NCBI RefSeq assembly: GCF_021049245.1
Contig: NZ_CP088020.1
Location: 2,362,001 to 2,426,000, forward strand
Reading direction: 5' to 3'
From: Radiobacillus kanasensis
GTDB lineage: Bacteria > Bacillota > Bacilli > Bacillales > Amphibacillaceae
Length of the DNA stretch: 64,000 bases
Positions 8,592 through 17,321 of this stretch are shown here, piece by piece; position 1 is the stretch's first letter; each line of letters begins with the position of its first letter. The notes below the pieces were generated by a model that ran no database searches, was not told where the DNA came from, and saw only the letters and a program-made list of their open reading frames with translations. Made by a program: the position numbers and the translations under genes.

Positions 8592-8948
8592 TTAGTTAAG
8601 AGCTGATTTTGCTTTTTCTGCTAATTGTGCAAATGCTTTTTCATCATTTACAGCAAGGTCAGAAAGCATTTTACGGTTAACTTCAATACCAGCTTGCTTT
8701 AAACCGAACATTAAACGGCTGTAAGAAAGACCGTTCAAGCGAGCAGCTGCGTTAATACGTGCGATCCATAATTTACGGAAATCACGTTTCTTTTGTTTAC
8801 GGTCACGGTATGCATATTGACCAGATTTGATTACTTGTTGTTTTGCAGTTTTAAATAGCGCGTGTTTCGAACCATAGTATCCTTTAGCAAGCTTTAAAAT
8901 GCGTTTACGACGTTTACGTGTTACAGTTCCACCTTTTACTCGTGGCAT
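8592..8948 (-). CDS. rplT: 50S ribosomal protein L20
   Basis: L20 is an early-assembly protein that binds 23S rRNA and, in Bacillus, represses its own operon by binding the infC leader. The 118-residue, strongly basic sequence begins [18 protein letters not shown] and contains [18 protein letters not shown] and [13 protein letters not shown], all standard for L20. The ATG at 8948 follows GGAGGG. It is the last gene of infC-rpmI-rplT, 41 bp after rpmI, and ends at a strong terminator. No anomalies. Confidence 0.99.
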   Translation of the reverse strand: MPRVKGGTVTRKRRKRILKLAKGYYGSKHALFKTAKQQVIKSGQYAYRDRKQKKRDFRKLWIARINAAARLNGLSYSRLMFGLKQAGIEVNRKMLSDLAVNDEKAFAQLAEKAKSALN

Positions 8949-8989
8949 AATAATTCCCTCCTATATATAAACGAATCCTCGAAATAATC

Positions 8990-9187
8990 TTATTTGTATG
9001 GTAGTAAAATTTTAGTGCGTTTATAATCTCCAGCAGACATGATAGCACCTTTACGAAGCTTACGTTTTTGCTTTTGAGATTTGTTAGCGAACATGTGGCT
9101 TGTGTATGCATGGGAACGTTTTAGTTTCCCAGAGCCTGTTCTTTTAAATCGTTTTGCTGCACCTTTATGTGTTTTCATTTTTGGCAT
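8990..9187 (-). CDS. rpmI: 50S ribosomal protein L35
   Basis: L35 is a 65-residue basic protein of the large ribosomal subunit. It begins [20 protein letters not shown] and contains the [12 protein letters not shown] segment. The frame is open to 9247, but ATG 9187 has GGAGGAA about 6 nt upstream and gives the standard L35 N terminus. It is the middle gene of infC-rpmI-rplT and is presumably controlled with them by L20. Confidence 0.98.
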   Translation of the reverse strand: MPKMKTHKGAAKRFKRTGSGKLKRSHAYTSHMFANKSQKQKRKLRKGAIMSAGDYKRTKILLPYK

Positions 9188-9295
9188 GAGTAGTTCCTCC
9201 TTAATGTAATGATTAGCAGTACGAAAAATGATTGATCCATGCAACATAGAAGAGAAAGACTAGGTTCATATCTACTTGCATCAAGGATTCTTCAT

Positions 9296-9811
9296 TTATT
9301 TTTCGTTAGTAGGAGCAAGCATTAAGAACATGCTTCGACCTTCCATTTTAGCTTTTTGCTCTACAGTAGAAAGATCCTTACATTCCTCTGCTAAACGATC
9401 TAGTACTTTTTGCCCTAATTCTTTATGCGTAATCGCACGTCCGCGGAAGCGAATAGATGCTTTTACTTTATCGCCTTTTTCAAGAAACTTTCTTGCATTT
9501 TTAAGTTTCGTATTAAAGTCATGTTCTTCAATCCCAGGACTTAACCGAACTTCTTTAACGTTAATAATTTTTTGTTTCTTGCGGGCTTCTTTGTCTTTCT
9601 TTTGTTGCTCGAAACGGAATTTACCGTAGTCCATAATACGACATACTGGTGGTTTTGCGTTAGGGGCAACTAACACAAGGTCCAAGTTTCTCGTTTGAGC
9701 AATTTCTAAAGCTTCTTGACGTGTTTTTACGCCAAGTTGTTCACCATTGGAATCAATGAGACGAACCTCACGTGCTCGAATTTTCTCATTGACATTCATA
9801 TCTTTGCTAAT
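9296..9811 (-). CDS. infC: Translation initiation factor IF-3, ATT start
   Basis: IF-3 binds the 30S subunit, prevents premature subunit joining and checks the start codon. Its N domain (about 1-80) contains the [12 protein letters not shown] signature, then a linker, then the C domain with [13 protein letters not shown] and [12 protein letters not shown] placed the start at the ATT at 9811-9809, just before AGCAAAGAT ([10 protein letters not shown]). It is preceded by GGAGGTGG and matches the rare AUU start of B. subtilis infC, which lets IF-3 control its own synthesis. Upstream codons lack any ATG, GTG or TTG near the ribosome binding site. The product is 171 residues. Confidence 0.96.
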   Translation of the reverse strand: MSKDMNVNEKIRAREVRLIDSNGEQLGVKTRQEALEIAQTRNLDLVLVAPNAKPPVCRIMDYGKFRFEQQKKDKEARKKQKIINVKEVRLSPGIEEHDFNTKLKNARKFLEKGDKVKASIRFRGRAITHKELGQKVLDRLAEECKDLSTVEQKAKMEGRSMFLMLAPTNEK

Positions 9812-9907
9812 AATCAGCCACCTCCATGGAATTTTAAAAAGATATATTAGATCTTTCATCGACAAGTTCCAACGTGTTGCGTTACTATCATTACCGATCT
9901 GATAGCA

Positions 9908-10042
9908 TTAAAAAAGTGTGAATGCAAACTGCACCCACACTTATCCATTAAAAATCGGAATGTGACCTGCCAACTGCTAATATAGCGTCAATCAGGTGAG
10001 AAGCGGGTGCTTCTACTTGTCTCAGATCATATTTTATTAGCC
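9908..10042 (-). ncRNA. L20-responsive leader (attenuator) of infC-rpmI-rplT
   Basis: The 230 nt between promoter and infC can fold into several stems (for example GAAGC-ACCC-GCTTC). It ends in a terminator: on the minus strand AAGTGTG pairs with CACACTT around an inner GTGCA/TGCA stem, followed by six T (9943-9908). In Bacillus this leader binds L20 and terminates when L20 is in excess. The family is assigned by position and terminator, not by a covariance search. Confidence 0.8.
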
Positions 10043-10048
10043 AGTTAA

Positions 10049-10078
10049 ATAATATCATCCCTACTAGCACATTGTCAA
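10049..10078 (-). promoter_or_regulatory. Sigma-A promoter of infC-rpmI-rplT
   Basis: Perfect TTGACA (10078-10073) and TATTAT (10054-10049), spaced by 18 nt on the minus strand, lie about 235 nt before infC. Confidence 0.82.
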
Positions 10079-10167
10079 TAGAAACGATATCTATGAATGA
10101 CAACTAACGTATATCATATCTTACATTTTTATAATATGCAAGGAAAAGCTAGGTGTGAAACCTAAAC

Positions 10168-12114
10168 TTATTTCCTTTTAGGTAGTTTGCGCCGATCGAT
10201 TTCTTCCTTGATTTGTGTCATAAACACTTGAAGGTCGATCGTTTCGGAATCTTTTTCTCCGTACTTACGAACGTTCACCGCTTCATTCTCAATCTCTTTA
10301 TCTCCTACAACAAGAGCATAAGGAATTTTTTGCATTTGTGCTTCTCGAATTTTATAGCCAATCTTTTCATCTCTTTCATCGACTTCTACACGAACTCCTT
10401 GATAACGAAGCTTTTCCTCTACTTTTTTTGCATAGTCAAGGTGTACATCTGCAGAGACCGGGATGATTTTGGCTTGAACAGGTGCTAACCATGTCGGGAA
10501 CGCTCCTTTATATTCCTCAATTAAGAAGGAGACAAACCGTTCCATCGTGGATACGACACCACGGTGAATAACCACTGGGCGATGCTCTTTTCCATCTTCC
10601 CCGATATACGTTAATTCAAAACGTTCTGGAAGGTGGAAGTCCAGTTGAACCGTGGACAACGTTTCATCTTTTCCAAGCGCTGTCTTCACTTGTACATCAA
10701 GCTTCGGACCATAGAAAGCAGCTTCTCCATCAGCTTCCACATAATCTAACTCCATGTCTTCCATTGTTTCTTTCAGCATAGCTTGTGCTTTTTCCCACAT
10801 TTCATCGTTGTCCACATATTTCTCTTTATCTTCTGGATCACGATAAGATAAACGGAAGTAATAATCGTCAATGCCAAAGTCTTGGTACACCGCTTGAACA
10901 AGCTCGACAACACGGATAAATTCATCCTTTAGCTGATCCGGTCTTGCGAAGATATGAGCATCATTTAATGTCATCGCACGAACACGTTGCAATCCTGCAA
11001 GTGCTCCTGACATTTCATGACGGTGCATCGTTCCTAACTCGGCAATTCGCACGGGTAAATTACGGTAGCTGTGAAGCTGGTTCTTATACACCATCATATG
11101 GTGTGGACAGTTCATCGGGCGTAAAACAAGGTCCTCGTTGTCCATTTCCATCGTCGGGAACATGTCATCTTGATAATGATCCCAGTGTCCACTCGTCTTA
11201 TAAAGCTCTACATTTCCGAGTACTGGTGTGTACACGTGGTTATATCCTAATCTTTCTTCTAAATCAACGATATAACGTTCAATCGTACGGCGAATCGTAG
11301 CACCTTTCGGCAGCCATAAAGGAAGACCTTGTCCAACTTTTTGAGAAACGGTAAATAGTTCTAACTCCTTACCCAGTTTACGATGATCCCTTTCTTTTGC
11401 TTCTTCCCGTAAACGAAGGTATTCATCTAATTGTCCTTTCTTCTCGAAGGCAGTTCCATAAATACGTTGTAGCATTTGGTTATTACTATCTCCGCGCCAG
11501 TATGCACCGGAAATGCTTAACAATTTAAATACTTTAATTTTACTCGTAGATGGAACGTGAATGCCACGGCATAGGTCGGCAAACTCCCCTTGCTCGTAGA
11601 TGGAGACCGCTTCCCCTTCTGGAATAGCATCAATTAATTCTTGTTTAAGTGGATCATTTGCAAAAAACTTCTTCGCTTCCTCACGGGAAATTTCTTTACG
11701 AACAATTTCCAGATTTTCATCCACGATCTTTTGCATTTCTTTTTCAATCTTTGGTAAATCTTCTGGTGTTAAAGACTCGTTCATATCCATATCATAATAG
11801 AATCCATTTTCGATGACAGGACCTACTCCAAAATAGACATCACCATAAAGTCGCTTAATAGCTTGGGCCATGAGATGCGCACTGGAGTGACGCATTATTT
11901 CAATGCCTTCCTCATTTTTATAGGTGATGATTTCAATCGGTCCACCTGCTTGTAACGGATGTCTAAGATCAAATAGTGTGCCATTCACCTTTACAGCTAA
12001 GGCTTGTTTCTTTAATCCTGGAGAAATAGAGCTAGCTATTTCTTCCCCTGTCGTACCGACTGGGAAAGGCTTCTCTGCTCCATCTGGAAATTGAATAGAA
12101 ATATGTTCTGCCAT
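10168..12114 (-). CDS. thrS: Threonyl-tRNA synthetase
   Basis: This class II synthetase charges tRNA-Thr. Domains in order: TGS (about 1-62), N2 editing domain (about 65-225, with [10 protein letters not shown]), catalytic core (about 240-535) and anticodon-binding domain (about 540-640). The zinc-binding Cys and His are visible in [12 protein letters not shown] and later in [12 protein letters not shown] chose the ATG at 12114 ([12 protein letters not shown]) rather than the GTG at 12123, because GAGGAG would directly touch the GTG. The product is 648 residues, normal for the family. It is a single-gene unit behind its own T-box. Confidence 0.97.
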   Translation of the reverse strand: MAEHISIQFPDGAEKPFPVGTTGEEIASSISPGLKKQALAVKVNGTLFDLRHPLQAGGPIEIITYKNEEGIEIMRHSSAHLMAQAIKRLYGDVYFGVGPVIENGFYYDMDMNESLTPEDLPKIEKEMQKIVDENLEIVRKEISREEAKKFFANDPLKQELIDAIPEGEAVSIYEQGEFADLCRGIHVPSTSKIKVFKLLSISGAYWRGDSNNQMLQRIYGTAFEKKGQLDEYLRLREEAKERDHRKLGKELELFTVSQKVGQGLPLWLPKGATIRRTIERYIVDLEERLGYNHVYTPVLGNVELYKTSGHWDHYQDDMFPTMEMDNEDLVLRPMNCPHHMMVYKNQLHSYRNLPVRIAELGTMHRHEMSGALAGLQRVRAMTLNDAHIFARPDQLKDEFIRVVELVQAVYQDFGIDDYYFRLSYRDPEDKEKYVDNDEMWEKAQAMLKETMEDMELDYVEADGEAAFYGPKLDVQVKTALGKDETLSTVQLDFHLPERFELTYIGEDGKEHRPVVIHRGVVSTMERFVSFLIEEYKGAFPTWLAPVQAKIIPVSADVHLDYAKKVEEKLRYQGVRVEVDERDEKIGYKIREAQMQKIPYALVVGDKEIENEAVNVRKYGEKDSETIDLQVFMTQIKEEIDRRKLPKRK

Positions 12115-12154
12115 TATCGCCACTCCTCACTTTTCCTACATATATTTCGACATA

Positions 12155-12425
12155 TAAAAATGCTCATCCCCCTGCTATAGATAGCAAAGGGACGAGCATT
12201 GACTCGTGGTTCCACCCTAATTCCCGTATAAAACGGCTCTTTAGCATCTTTAACGCAGATGAGACGCTGCTAGTTACTCGTTATGTATTCACCAACAGTG
12301 TTCAGAGGTGGTAATCATTAGCGAATTGCCGGAAGCTTCCAGCCTAAGGCTTCCTTCTCTAAAGACATCACAACTAATGATCTTGTCCCCATCCATACAT
12401 GTTACATGTCGAAATAAAGATTTTG
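12155..12425 (-). ncRNA. T-box leader of thrS with terminator
   Basis: On the minus strand the T-box core AGGGTGGAACCACG (12217-12204) is followed by a strong terminator (12200-12155). In it ATGCTCGTCCC pairs with GGGGATGAGCAT around an inner TGCTAT/ATAGCA stem, before TTTTT. The long stem I region lies between 12220 and 12425. The tRNA is inferred to be tRNA-Thr from the downstream gene. Confidence 0.93.
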
Positions 12426-12430
12426 AATGT

Positions 12431-12459
12431 ATTATATCGAGAGACGAACAAAAAATCAA
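12431..12459 (-). promoter_or_regulatory. Sigma-A promoter of thrS
   Basis: TTGATT (12459-12454), a 17 nt spacer and TATAAT (12436-12431) on the minus strand. The -35 region overlaps the last codon of ytxC, which is transcribed in the same direction. Confidence 0.75.
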
Positions 12460-13310
12460 GTTAAGCTGTTTCTTTCTACGGTGGAAAAAGGAAACTCTTT
12501 AAGTGGCTTCACTTTTACACGCTCTTGAAATACGTTATAGACCGTTAACGTTTTCGGATCTGATGGGTCATCCCCATAGACGGTAATCTGTTTCGGTGCC
12601 AAAGATAATAGTGGAGCTAAGTTCCACTCATTTTCATCGAGTCCTACAATAAACATCGGTTCTTTCCGAATATATTGTTTTAATTCTTCCCTCATGAGCC
12701 TTGTCCCGTTGTGACGATAAAAAGAAAAATGTGAACCTTGTACAATGTGGATGTGATCCATTTTCGCTTTCTTTTTCAATATATATTCTCTTAAAGACTG
12801 GATAAAAGCTTGGTACTCCTCTTCTCGCTTGTACTCATCAATAGCCAAGCCAACCACTTCCATTAGCTCTTCCTGGTAATCTTTGAAGCGGAATTTTACA
12901 ATAGAATCATAGTGAATCATTTCTTTTCCTAGCACGTTTTTCTTAATAACTTTATGTAATACTGGATGAAGCTGATTTACTTCTGGTGGTAGTTTTAAGT
13001 CTTCATCTGTTCCATTGACGATAGCCAATGTAAGTTCTACGATACGTTGGACTTCCACTTTGTTCCGAAAATAATACGTGTCTCGCACGGTATGTTCCAT
13101 CCACTTAGACTCTCTATGATGAACAAAGACATCGGCGATTGCCTTTGTTAAATACTCTGAAGTATGTAATTCATGGGACTGAAGAATGACAACCTTGTTT
13201 CCCCACTTCTCGTCAGACATCCATTGGAGCTCGGCGTGCTTGTCATAACTTCCATACAGCTTACGAAACGTTCTTGCTTCCTCTTCTAATTCAAAATAAA
13301 CCTCAAACAA
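12456..13310 (-). CDS. ytxC: Sporulation-associated protein YtxC
   Basis: This is a YtxC-family cytoplasmic protein, named for its sporulation-linked conservation, with no known activity. The frame is open from a TTG at 13328, but GAGGGTGAT fits best with the TTG at 13310. That gives MFEVYFELEEEARTF, like the short N terminus of the family, and 284 residues. The middle is helical and charged (KFRFKDYQEELMEVVGLAID), and the end contains KQITVYGD. It lies upstream of thrS as in B. subtilis, but the usual neighbour ytxB is missing on its other side. Confidence 0.87.
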   Translation of the reverse strand: MFEVYFELEEEARTFRKLYGSYDKHAELQWMSDEKWGNKVVILQSHELHTSEYLTKAIADVFVHHRESKWMEHTVRDTYYFRNKVEVQRIVELTLAIVNGTDEDLKLPPEVNQLHPVLHKVIKKNVLGKEMIHYDSIVKFRFKDYQEELMEVVGLAIDEYKREEEYQAFIQSLREYILKKKAKMDHIHIVQGSHFSFYRHNGTRLMREELKQYIRKEPMFIVGLDENEWNLAPLLSLAPKQITVYGDDPSDPKTLTVYNVFQERVKVKPLKEFPFSTVERNSLT

Positions 13311-13417
13311 ACATATCACCCTCACCAATCAAACTGTTACATTATATGGGTGAGAATGATAAAACATGTCCTCAAAACAGAAACTAGTTTTTGGATTTTG
13401 CTAGTAGAGGGAAAATA

Positions 13418-13632
13418 AAAGTCGCTGAGACAAAAGTACCTTGACCATAACAAAATCTGAACTATTTCTAAATTCCTTAATTGGAATTAAGACCAGTTCA
13501 GATTTTACTTTTAGGTTCTTTTGTAATTTTGTTGCTAATAATATATAGACTGCGACATAACGAAATAGTAAAAGGTGCTATAAAACCATCGGTTTTGTGA
13601 CTGCTCGGTGTTTGTACGATGCTGATTTCCGT
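13418..13632. repeat. Dispersed repeat family B, copy B1
   Basis: The copy shares with B2 (46476-46683, opposite strand) an ordered series of blocks: GACAAA-GT, a long hairpin, CTTTTAGG, CTTTTGT, TTGTTGCTAATAATATATA, AAATAG, ACCATCGGTTT and ACTGCTCG. The hairpin here is AATCTGAACT with AGTTCAGATT, around an inner AATTCC/GGAATT. It is followed directly by family C sequence, as in B2. Non-coding. Confidence 0.8.
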
Positions 13633-13792
13633 TGCGGGTAATCGCTTTCCGCGGGCACGGTCTCAGCCAGGCTACTACATAGAATAATCATCCTTGCTGC
13701 CTTGCACCGAGGAAGCTTACTTATAAGCGTTACTAGAAGACGCAGGTGCATCTTTCGGGGTCTTCAACTCGTGCTGTTCCCGCAGGACAAGG
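13633..13792. repeat. Dispersed repeat family C, interrupted copy C1
   Basis: Read on the minus strand it has the C-family left part (CCTGCGGGAACAGCACGAG) and right part (GACCGTGCCCGCGGAAAGCG). The middle is replaced by about 90 bp containing module D (13700-13750). It is therefore an inverted, interrupted partner of C2 at 14163-14272. Confidence 0.78.
13700..13750. repeat. Nested module D, copy inside repeat C1
   Basis: This 51 bp block begins CCTTGCACCGAGGAAGC and ends TAGAAGACGCAGGTGCA. It is the same module as at 8068-8120, with a diverged centre. It interrupts the C element. Confidence 0.8.
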
Positions 13793-13799
13793 AAATCTT

Positions 13800-14150
13800 A
13801 TTAGAATAGACATCGCACGAAGAAAATTGGGCTTTATTTTCGAGGAGTCGATTTCCCTCCACTCCAATCAACATACTATATGCGGTAGACAATTATTTAA
13901 TGGTCCTGCAAAGAAGGTTATAGCCAAACAGGACAACTGTCTACTGTAACTTTTCACCTTGTTATAGACATGTATAGGGCATCTGTTCTTTTATTCGAGC
14001 TTAAGGAACACTTGTCGTTGCGTTTCCGTAATTACAAAGGACTGAATGTCAGCGCCCTATCATACTGTCACTTTTATAAAAATAGCGACTGAATGATCAC
14101 AATCAACTTGTTTTATTCTAGCAATGCTCTACATTAATTTCAGAAAACCA
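13800..14150. other. Non-coding stretch between repeats C1 and C2
   Basis: I see no gene here. A frame at 13746-13949 starts inside C1 and has no recognisable product. TATAGGGC at 13974-13981 and GCCCTATC near 14060 are inverted to each other and could close an 80 nt stem-loop, perhaps another small repeat. Confidence 0.5.
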
Positions 14151-14162
14151 TACCTGAGCGTA

Positions 14163-14272
14163 GGCAGAATACGGAGACTCCTGCGGGAACAGCACGAGGT
14201 GAAAGCCCCGCAGGAAGGGGGTTTCTTCCGAGGAGATTGAGGCCGTGCCCGCGGAAAGCGGAGTATTCTGCC
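14163..14272. repeat. Dispersed repeat family C, complete copy C2 (110 bp)
   Basis: It is bounded by perfect 10 bp inverted ends, GGCAGAATAC and GTATTCTGCC. Inside are GGAGACTCC, a CCTGCGGG/CCCCGCAGG stem and GCCGTGCCCGCGGAAAGCGG. The right part recurs next to B2 at 46438-46462. It looks like the GC-rich palindromic intergenic repeats I recall from many Bacillaceae; a database search would confirm this. Confidence 0.8.
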
Positions 14273-14393
14273 GAAGCGCCGGCATATAACTTCACCACTT
14301 ACATCGCAATTTACATCAAATATGAATGATTATCCGTCCATTGTAAGTTTCTTATCCTGTAATCATAAGCCATTAGACTTGGCAGTTACCTCT

Positions 14394-15329
14394 TTACATA
14401 TTTCTTCGATTGGTACCGAATATAGGAACTTCTTTACTTACTTGTTTAATCCGCTCCATAATTCGACCTGCTTTTAATTGTTCTGTGTCTCCTCTATTTG
14501 AGGTGGCTAAATGATTTTCTAATTGATTCATCGTATAGTTGGATGTAAAGAAAATAGGTAGACGTTCCATCATACGGTACTGCAGGATGGATCCAAGAAT
14601 TTCATCCCGAAACCAAGCGGATAAAGATTCCGAACCGATGTCATCCAACATAAGTACTGGGACCTTCTTAAATTCTTCTACCTTCCGATTTACCGAATCA
14701 TCCTTGAGAGATGACTTCATTTCTCTTACAAATTCCGGCATATAAATGAGCATGGATCCAATGCGTCTTTCTGCTAATTCCTTTGCAATAGCTCCAAGGA
14801 AATACGTTTTTCCTACTCCAAACGGACCACTAAAGTATAGACCCTTCTCCGCCTGCTTCGTTCCAATCGATTGTAAGTACTGGACCGTTTCGCGAATCGC
14901 ATTAGAACGTTCTAAATCAGAGTGATCCAAATCTTCAATCGAAGCCTCTAGTACATCCTTTGGCATATATAGACTTTGAATTAACGTCTGCTTTTCGCGT
15001 TGTTCATCTTCTTGAACTTTGCGGTAACAGCGGTCGTATGTTAATCGAACATCCTGTTCATCAACCTCAATCAGCGGGGTGTAGCCTTTTAATATATTTT
15101 TACACGCAGCTAAAGAGGGACAGTCCTCACAGTTTTTCGATTGCGATTTATATTCATAAAGTCGCATCAAATTCCGGTCAATAACGGAATCGGAAAGCTG
15201 CGGATGCTTCTCCATTACTTTTTGTATTTCAGGATCAGAAATCGTTTCTCTCCGAATTTCTTGAAATCGCTTTTGAAAAGATTCGTTATCCCTCATCCAT
15301 TTTTTTAATGAAGCTTGTATCGGTTCCAT
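14394..15329 (-). CDS. dnaI: Primosomal protein DnaI (helicase loader)
   Basis: DnaI is the AAA+ ATPase that loads the replicative helicase DnaC onto DNA at the origin and at stalled forks. The N-terminal helicase-binding domain (about 1-130) has a zinc-binding cluster, CEDCPSLAAC. The AAA+ domain shows Walker A GPFGVGKTYF, Walker B VLMLDDIGSE and sensor 1 IFFTSNYTMNQLE. The 311-residue length is normal. The ATG follows AAGGATG. It lies 31 bp after dnaB, in the conserved dnaB-dnaI operon. The family is secure. Confidence 0.97.
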   Translation of the reverse strand: MEPIQASLKKWMRDNESFQKRFQEIRRETISDPEIQKVMEKHPQLSDSVIDRNLMRLYEYKSQSKNCEDCPSLAACKNILKGYTPLIEVDEQDVRLTYDRCYRKVQEDEQREKQTLIQSLYMPKDVLEASIEDLDHSDLERSNAIRETVQYLQSIGTKQAEKGLYFSGPFGVGKTYFLGAIAKELAERRIGSMLIYMPEFVREMKSSLKDDSVNRKVEEFKKVPVLMLDDIGSESLSAWFRDEILGSILQYRMMERLPIFFTSNYTMNQLENHLATSNRGDTEQLKAGRIMERIKQVSKEVPIFGTNRRNM

Positions 15330-15360
15330 ACAATCATCCTTATACCATCTTTATTAGGCT

Positions 15361-16749
15361 TTATTCTCTAGGATTAGCCATTTGGTTTGTTTTTTTATTT
15401 TTAGAATAATTCTGCAACAAGGCTGCGATATCCTCTTTTTTCTCCGTTTCTTGCGCTGGTTGGTTCTTATTAGGTTTAGAAGAAGGTTCCTTGCTCTGCT
15501 TAAACCATTCAGGTAACACTTCCTGCTTTGTGGATTTTCGCTGTTGCGAGCTTGTACCCCATTGCTGGTATTTGTTATTTTCCGATTTCGCAAGCACCAT
15601 CGCTTGTTTAGCTGTTTTCACATTTTTGCGAGCCCAATGGCTTGCTATTTTTTCTAAATATGCCTTAGAAAGTTTCATATCCGTTTTTAGCAAAACGTAA
15701 TGGACGAGTACATTCATCACTCCAACCGACAGCCCTTGCTGAGACATCACATCTCGGATAATTTTCAAATCCTGTGCCGACGCTTCATTCCCACCAGATA
15801 AATCCTCAAGCAGTTGTTTCGGGGATATTTCCTCTAGCATATGAATAAATTGATCTTGTTTCGAAGAAGGTTTAGGGGTTGGTTGCTGTTCCACCTTCTT
15901 CTCTGGTTCCTGATTGGGAACAAATGAAACCTTAGAGGTTTGTTTCGACTGAAAAATATCATGACATGCACTCTTAAATTCTTTTTGGTCTAAACGATTT
16001 TCATCGGTTACCGCCCAGAGCAGTGCATTTTCCACATCTGTTGTTGGTAAATCGTATAATACTAGCATCTGCTCGATCAGTTTCTTATTTGCTGGTGTTA
16101 GTATTTCTTGAACCGGTAACTTCCTTTGCTTCAGCATATGCTCGAACCAATTCGTATCCATCCCAGCATGTACGATGTTTGGCCCTACCTGTTGATTCGG
16201 TGGGGATGGAACAAATTCCACATCTGCTTTTAATTTTCCACGAGTGTGAAAAACATCAAAAAAGTCCGCCGTAATATCCTCCCCTTCATGGGAATTAATT
16301 GGATATTTCCGTTCAAACGTAGTTTCGAGTTTTTCATATTTGGCTTCCCCAATTTCATGCATTAATAGTTGGGACAACACACCGTCTGCCAAAAAGTGTC
16401 TCGGTGTAAAAGGCAACTGTAATTGATAGCGATAAGAAGTTAAGTCGTTAGAAGAACCTTTTTTCCATGTTCTTAGTAATCCAATCGCTTCCAACTTCAA
16501 CCTTGCCTCATATATTTGATCAAGGGGCATATCCAGATAAGTCATAAGAACATGATGGGTCGAATTGTCATCATTTCCTGTGATAGAAAGCTCATTCAAA
16601 AGAGTGAGGTATAAACCAACGGCATCAAGCCCAATAAGTGGCTGATAAAGGTGTGTTAAGGCTTGTAATTGTTCTGCTGAAATCGACGCTTGCCCTGTCA
16701 CGGTGTATGTTTCTACTGGTAGTATTTTGCCTATACGCATCCCTTTCAT
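15361..16749 (-). CDS. dnaB: Replication initiation / membrane attachment protein DnaB
   Basis: Gram-positive DnaB (not the helicase) works with DnaD and DnaI to load the helicase and binds membrane. The N-terminal winged-helix DnaD-like domain (about 10-150) begins VETYTVTGQASISAEQL. The second DnaD-like (DDBH2) domain is near 295-400, with AKAYLEKIASHWARKNVKTA. Acidic and Lys-rich linkers lie between and after them. The 462 residues match the family. The start ATG at 16749 follows GGAGAGGGG. The gene is immediately upstream of dnaI and downstream of nrdR, behind a short terminator. Confidence 0.95.
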   Translation of the reverse strand: MKGMRIGKILPVETYTVTGQASISAEQLQALTHLYQPLIGLDAVGLYLTLLNELSITGNDDNSTHHVLMTYLDMPLDQIYEARLKLEAIGLLRTWKKGSSNDLTSYRYQLQLPFTPRHFLADGVLSQLLMHEIGEAKYEKLETTFERKYPINSHEGEDITADFFDVFHTRGKLKADVEFVPSPPNQQVGPNIVHAGMDTNWFEHMLKQRKLPVQEILTPANKKLIEQMLVLYDLPTTDVENALLWAVTDENRLDQKEFKSACHDIFQSKQTSKVSFVPNQEPEKKVEQQPTPKPSSKQDQFIHMLEEISPKQLLEDLSGGNEASAQDLKIIRDVMSQQGLSVGVMNVLVHYVLLKTDMKLSKAYLEKIASHWARKNVKTAKQAMVLAKSENNKYQQWGTSSQQRKSTKQEVLPEWFKQSKEPSSKPNKNQPAQETEKKEDIAALLQNYSKNKKTNQMANPRE

Positions 16750-16783
16750 CCCCTCTCCTTCACTTTTTTCCGATCAAACATAA

Positions 16784-16804
16784 GAAAAAGAGCCGAAGTG
16801 GCTC
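16784..16804 (-). terminator. Terminator after nrdR
   Basis: On the minus strand GAGCC pairs with GGCTC (loop ACTTC), followed by TTTTTC. The stem is short, so some readthrough into dnaB is likely. Confidence 0.65.
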
Positions 16805-16811
16805 AGCAGTG

Positions 16812-17276
16812 TTAGTTTTTCTTATCTGTATGGATTAAATCCTTTAATTCGTCCAAAAAGACACTAATATCCTTAAACTGGCGATAAACAGAAGCAAAGC
16901 GAACATACGCTACTTCATCTACACTCGAAAGCCTGTCCATTACCATTTCTCCAATTTCTTTACTTTGCACTTCAGATGTTCCCCTATTGCGAAGTTCTTT
17001 CTCTACATCAATCGTTATACCTTCAATTTCTTCAATCGCAACCGGTCTTTTTTCACAGGCCTTAATGAGTCCTCGCAGAAGCTTATCTCTGCTAAACTCT
17101 TCTCTTGTTCCTTCTTTTTTTACCACAATAAGCGGTACCTCTTCAATTCGTTCAAACGTAGTAAAACGAAAAGAACAATCCTCGCATTCTCTTCTTCGAC
17201 GAATAGATTTCCCATCTTCAATTGGACGCGAATCTAAGACTTTTGTGCTTTTATAATGACAATTTGGACATCTCAT
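16812..17276 (-). CDS. nrdR: Transcriptional repressor NrdR
   Basis: NrdR senses ATP/dATP through an ATP-cone and represses ribonucleotide reductase genes. The N-terminal zinc ribbon has the expected four cysteines (CPNC near residue 3 and CEDC near residue 31), then the ATP-cone (about 46-136, [19 protein letters not shown]). The 154-residue length is standard. The ribosome binding site is weak (GGGG). Its place before dnaB is conserved in Bacillaceae. The usual follower of this cluster, gapB, is not in the window. Confidence 0.97.
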   Translation of the reverse strand: MRCPNCHYKSTKVLDSRPIEDGKSIRRRRECEDCSFRFTTFERIEEVPLIVVKKEGTREEFSRDKLLRGLIKACEKRPVAIEEIEGITIDVEKELRNRGTSEVQSKEIGEMVMDRLSSVDEVAYVRFASVYRQFKDISVFLDELKDLIHTDKKN

Positions 17277-17321
17277 CTTTTATACCCCGCTATCTGGTTC
17301 TAACGTATGTAATTCTGTCCG

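Noticed and set aside
13746..13949. A 67-codon open frame on the plus strand
   Set aside because: It starts inside repeat C1 and runs into non-coding sequence, with no recognisable product or start signal.
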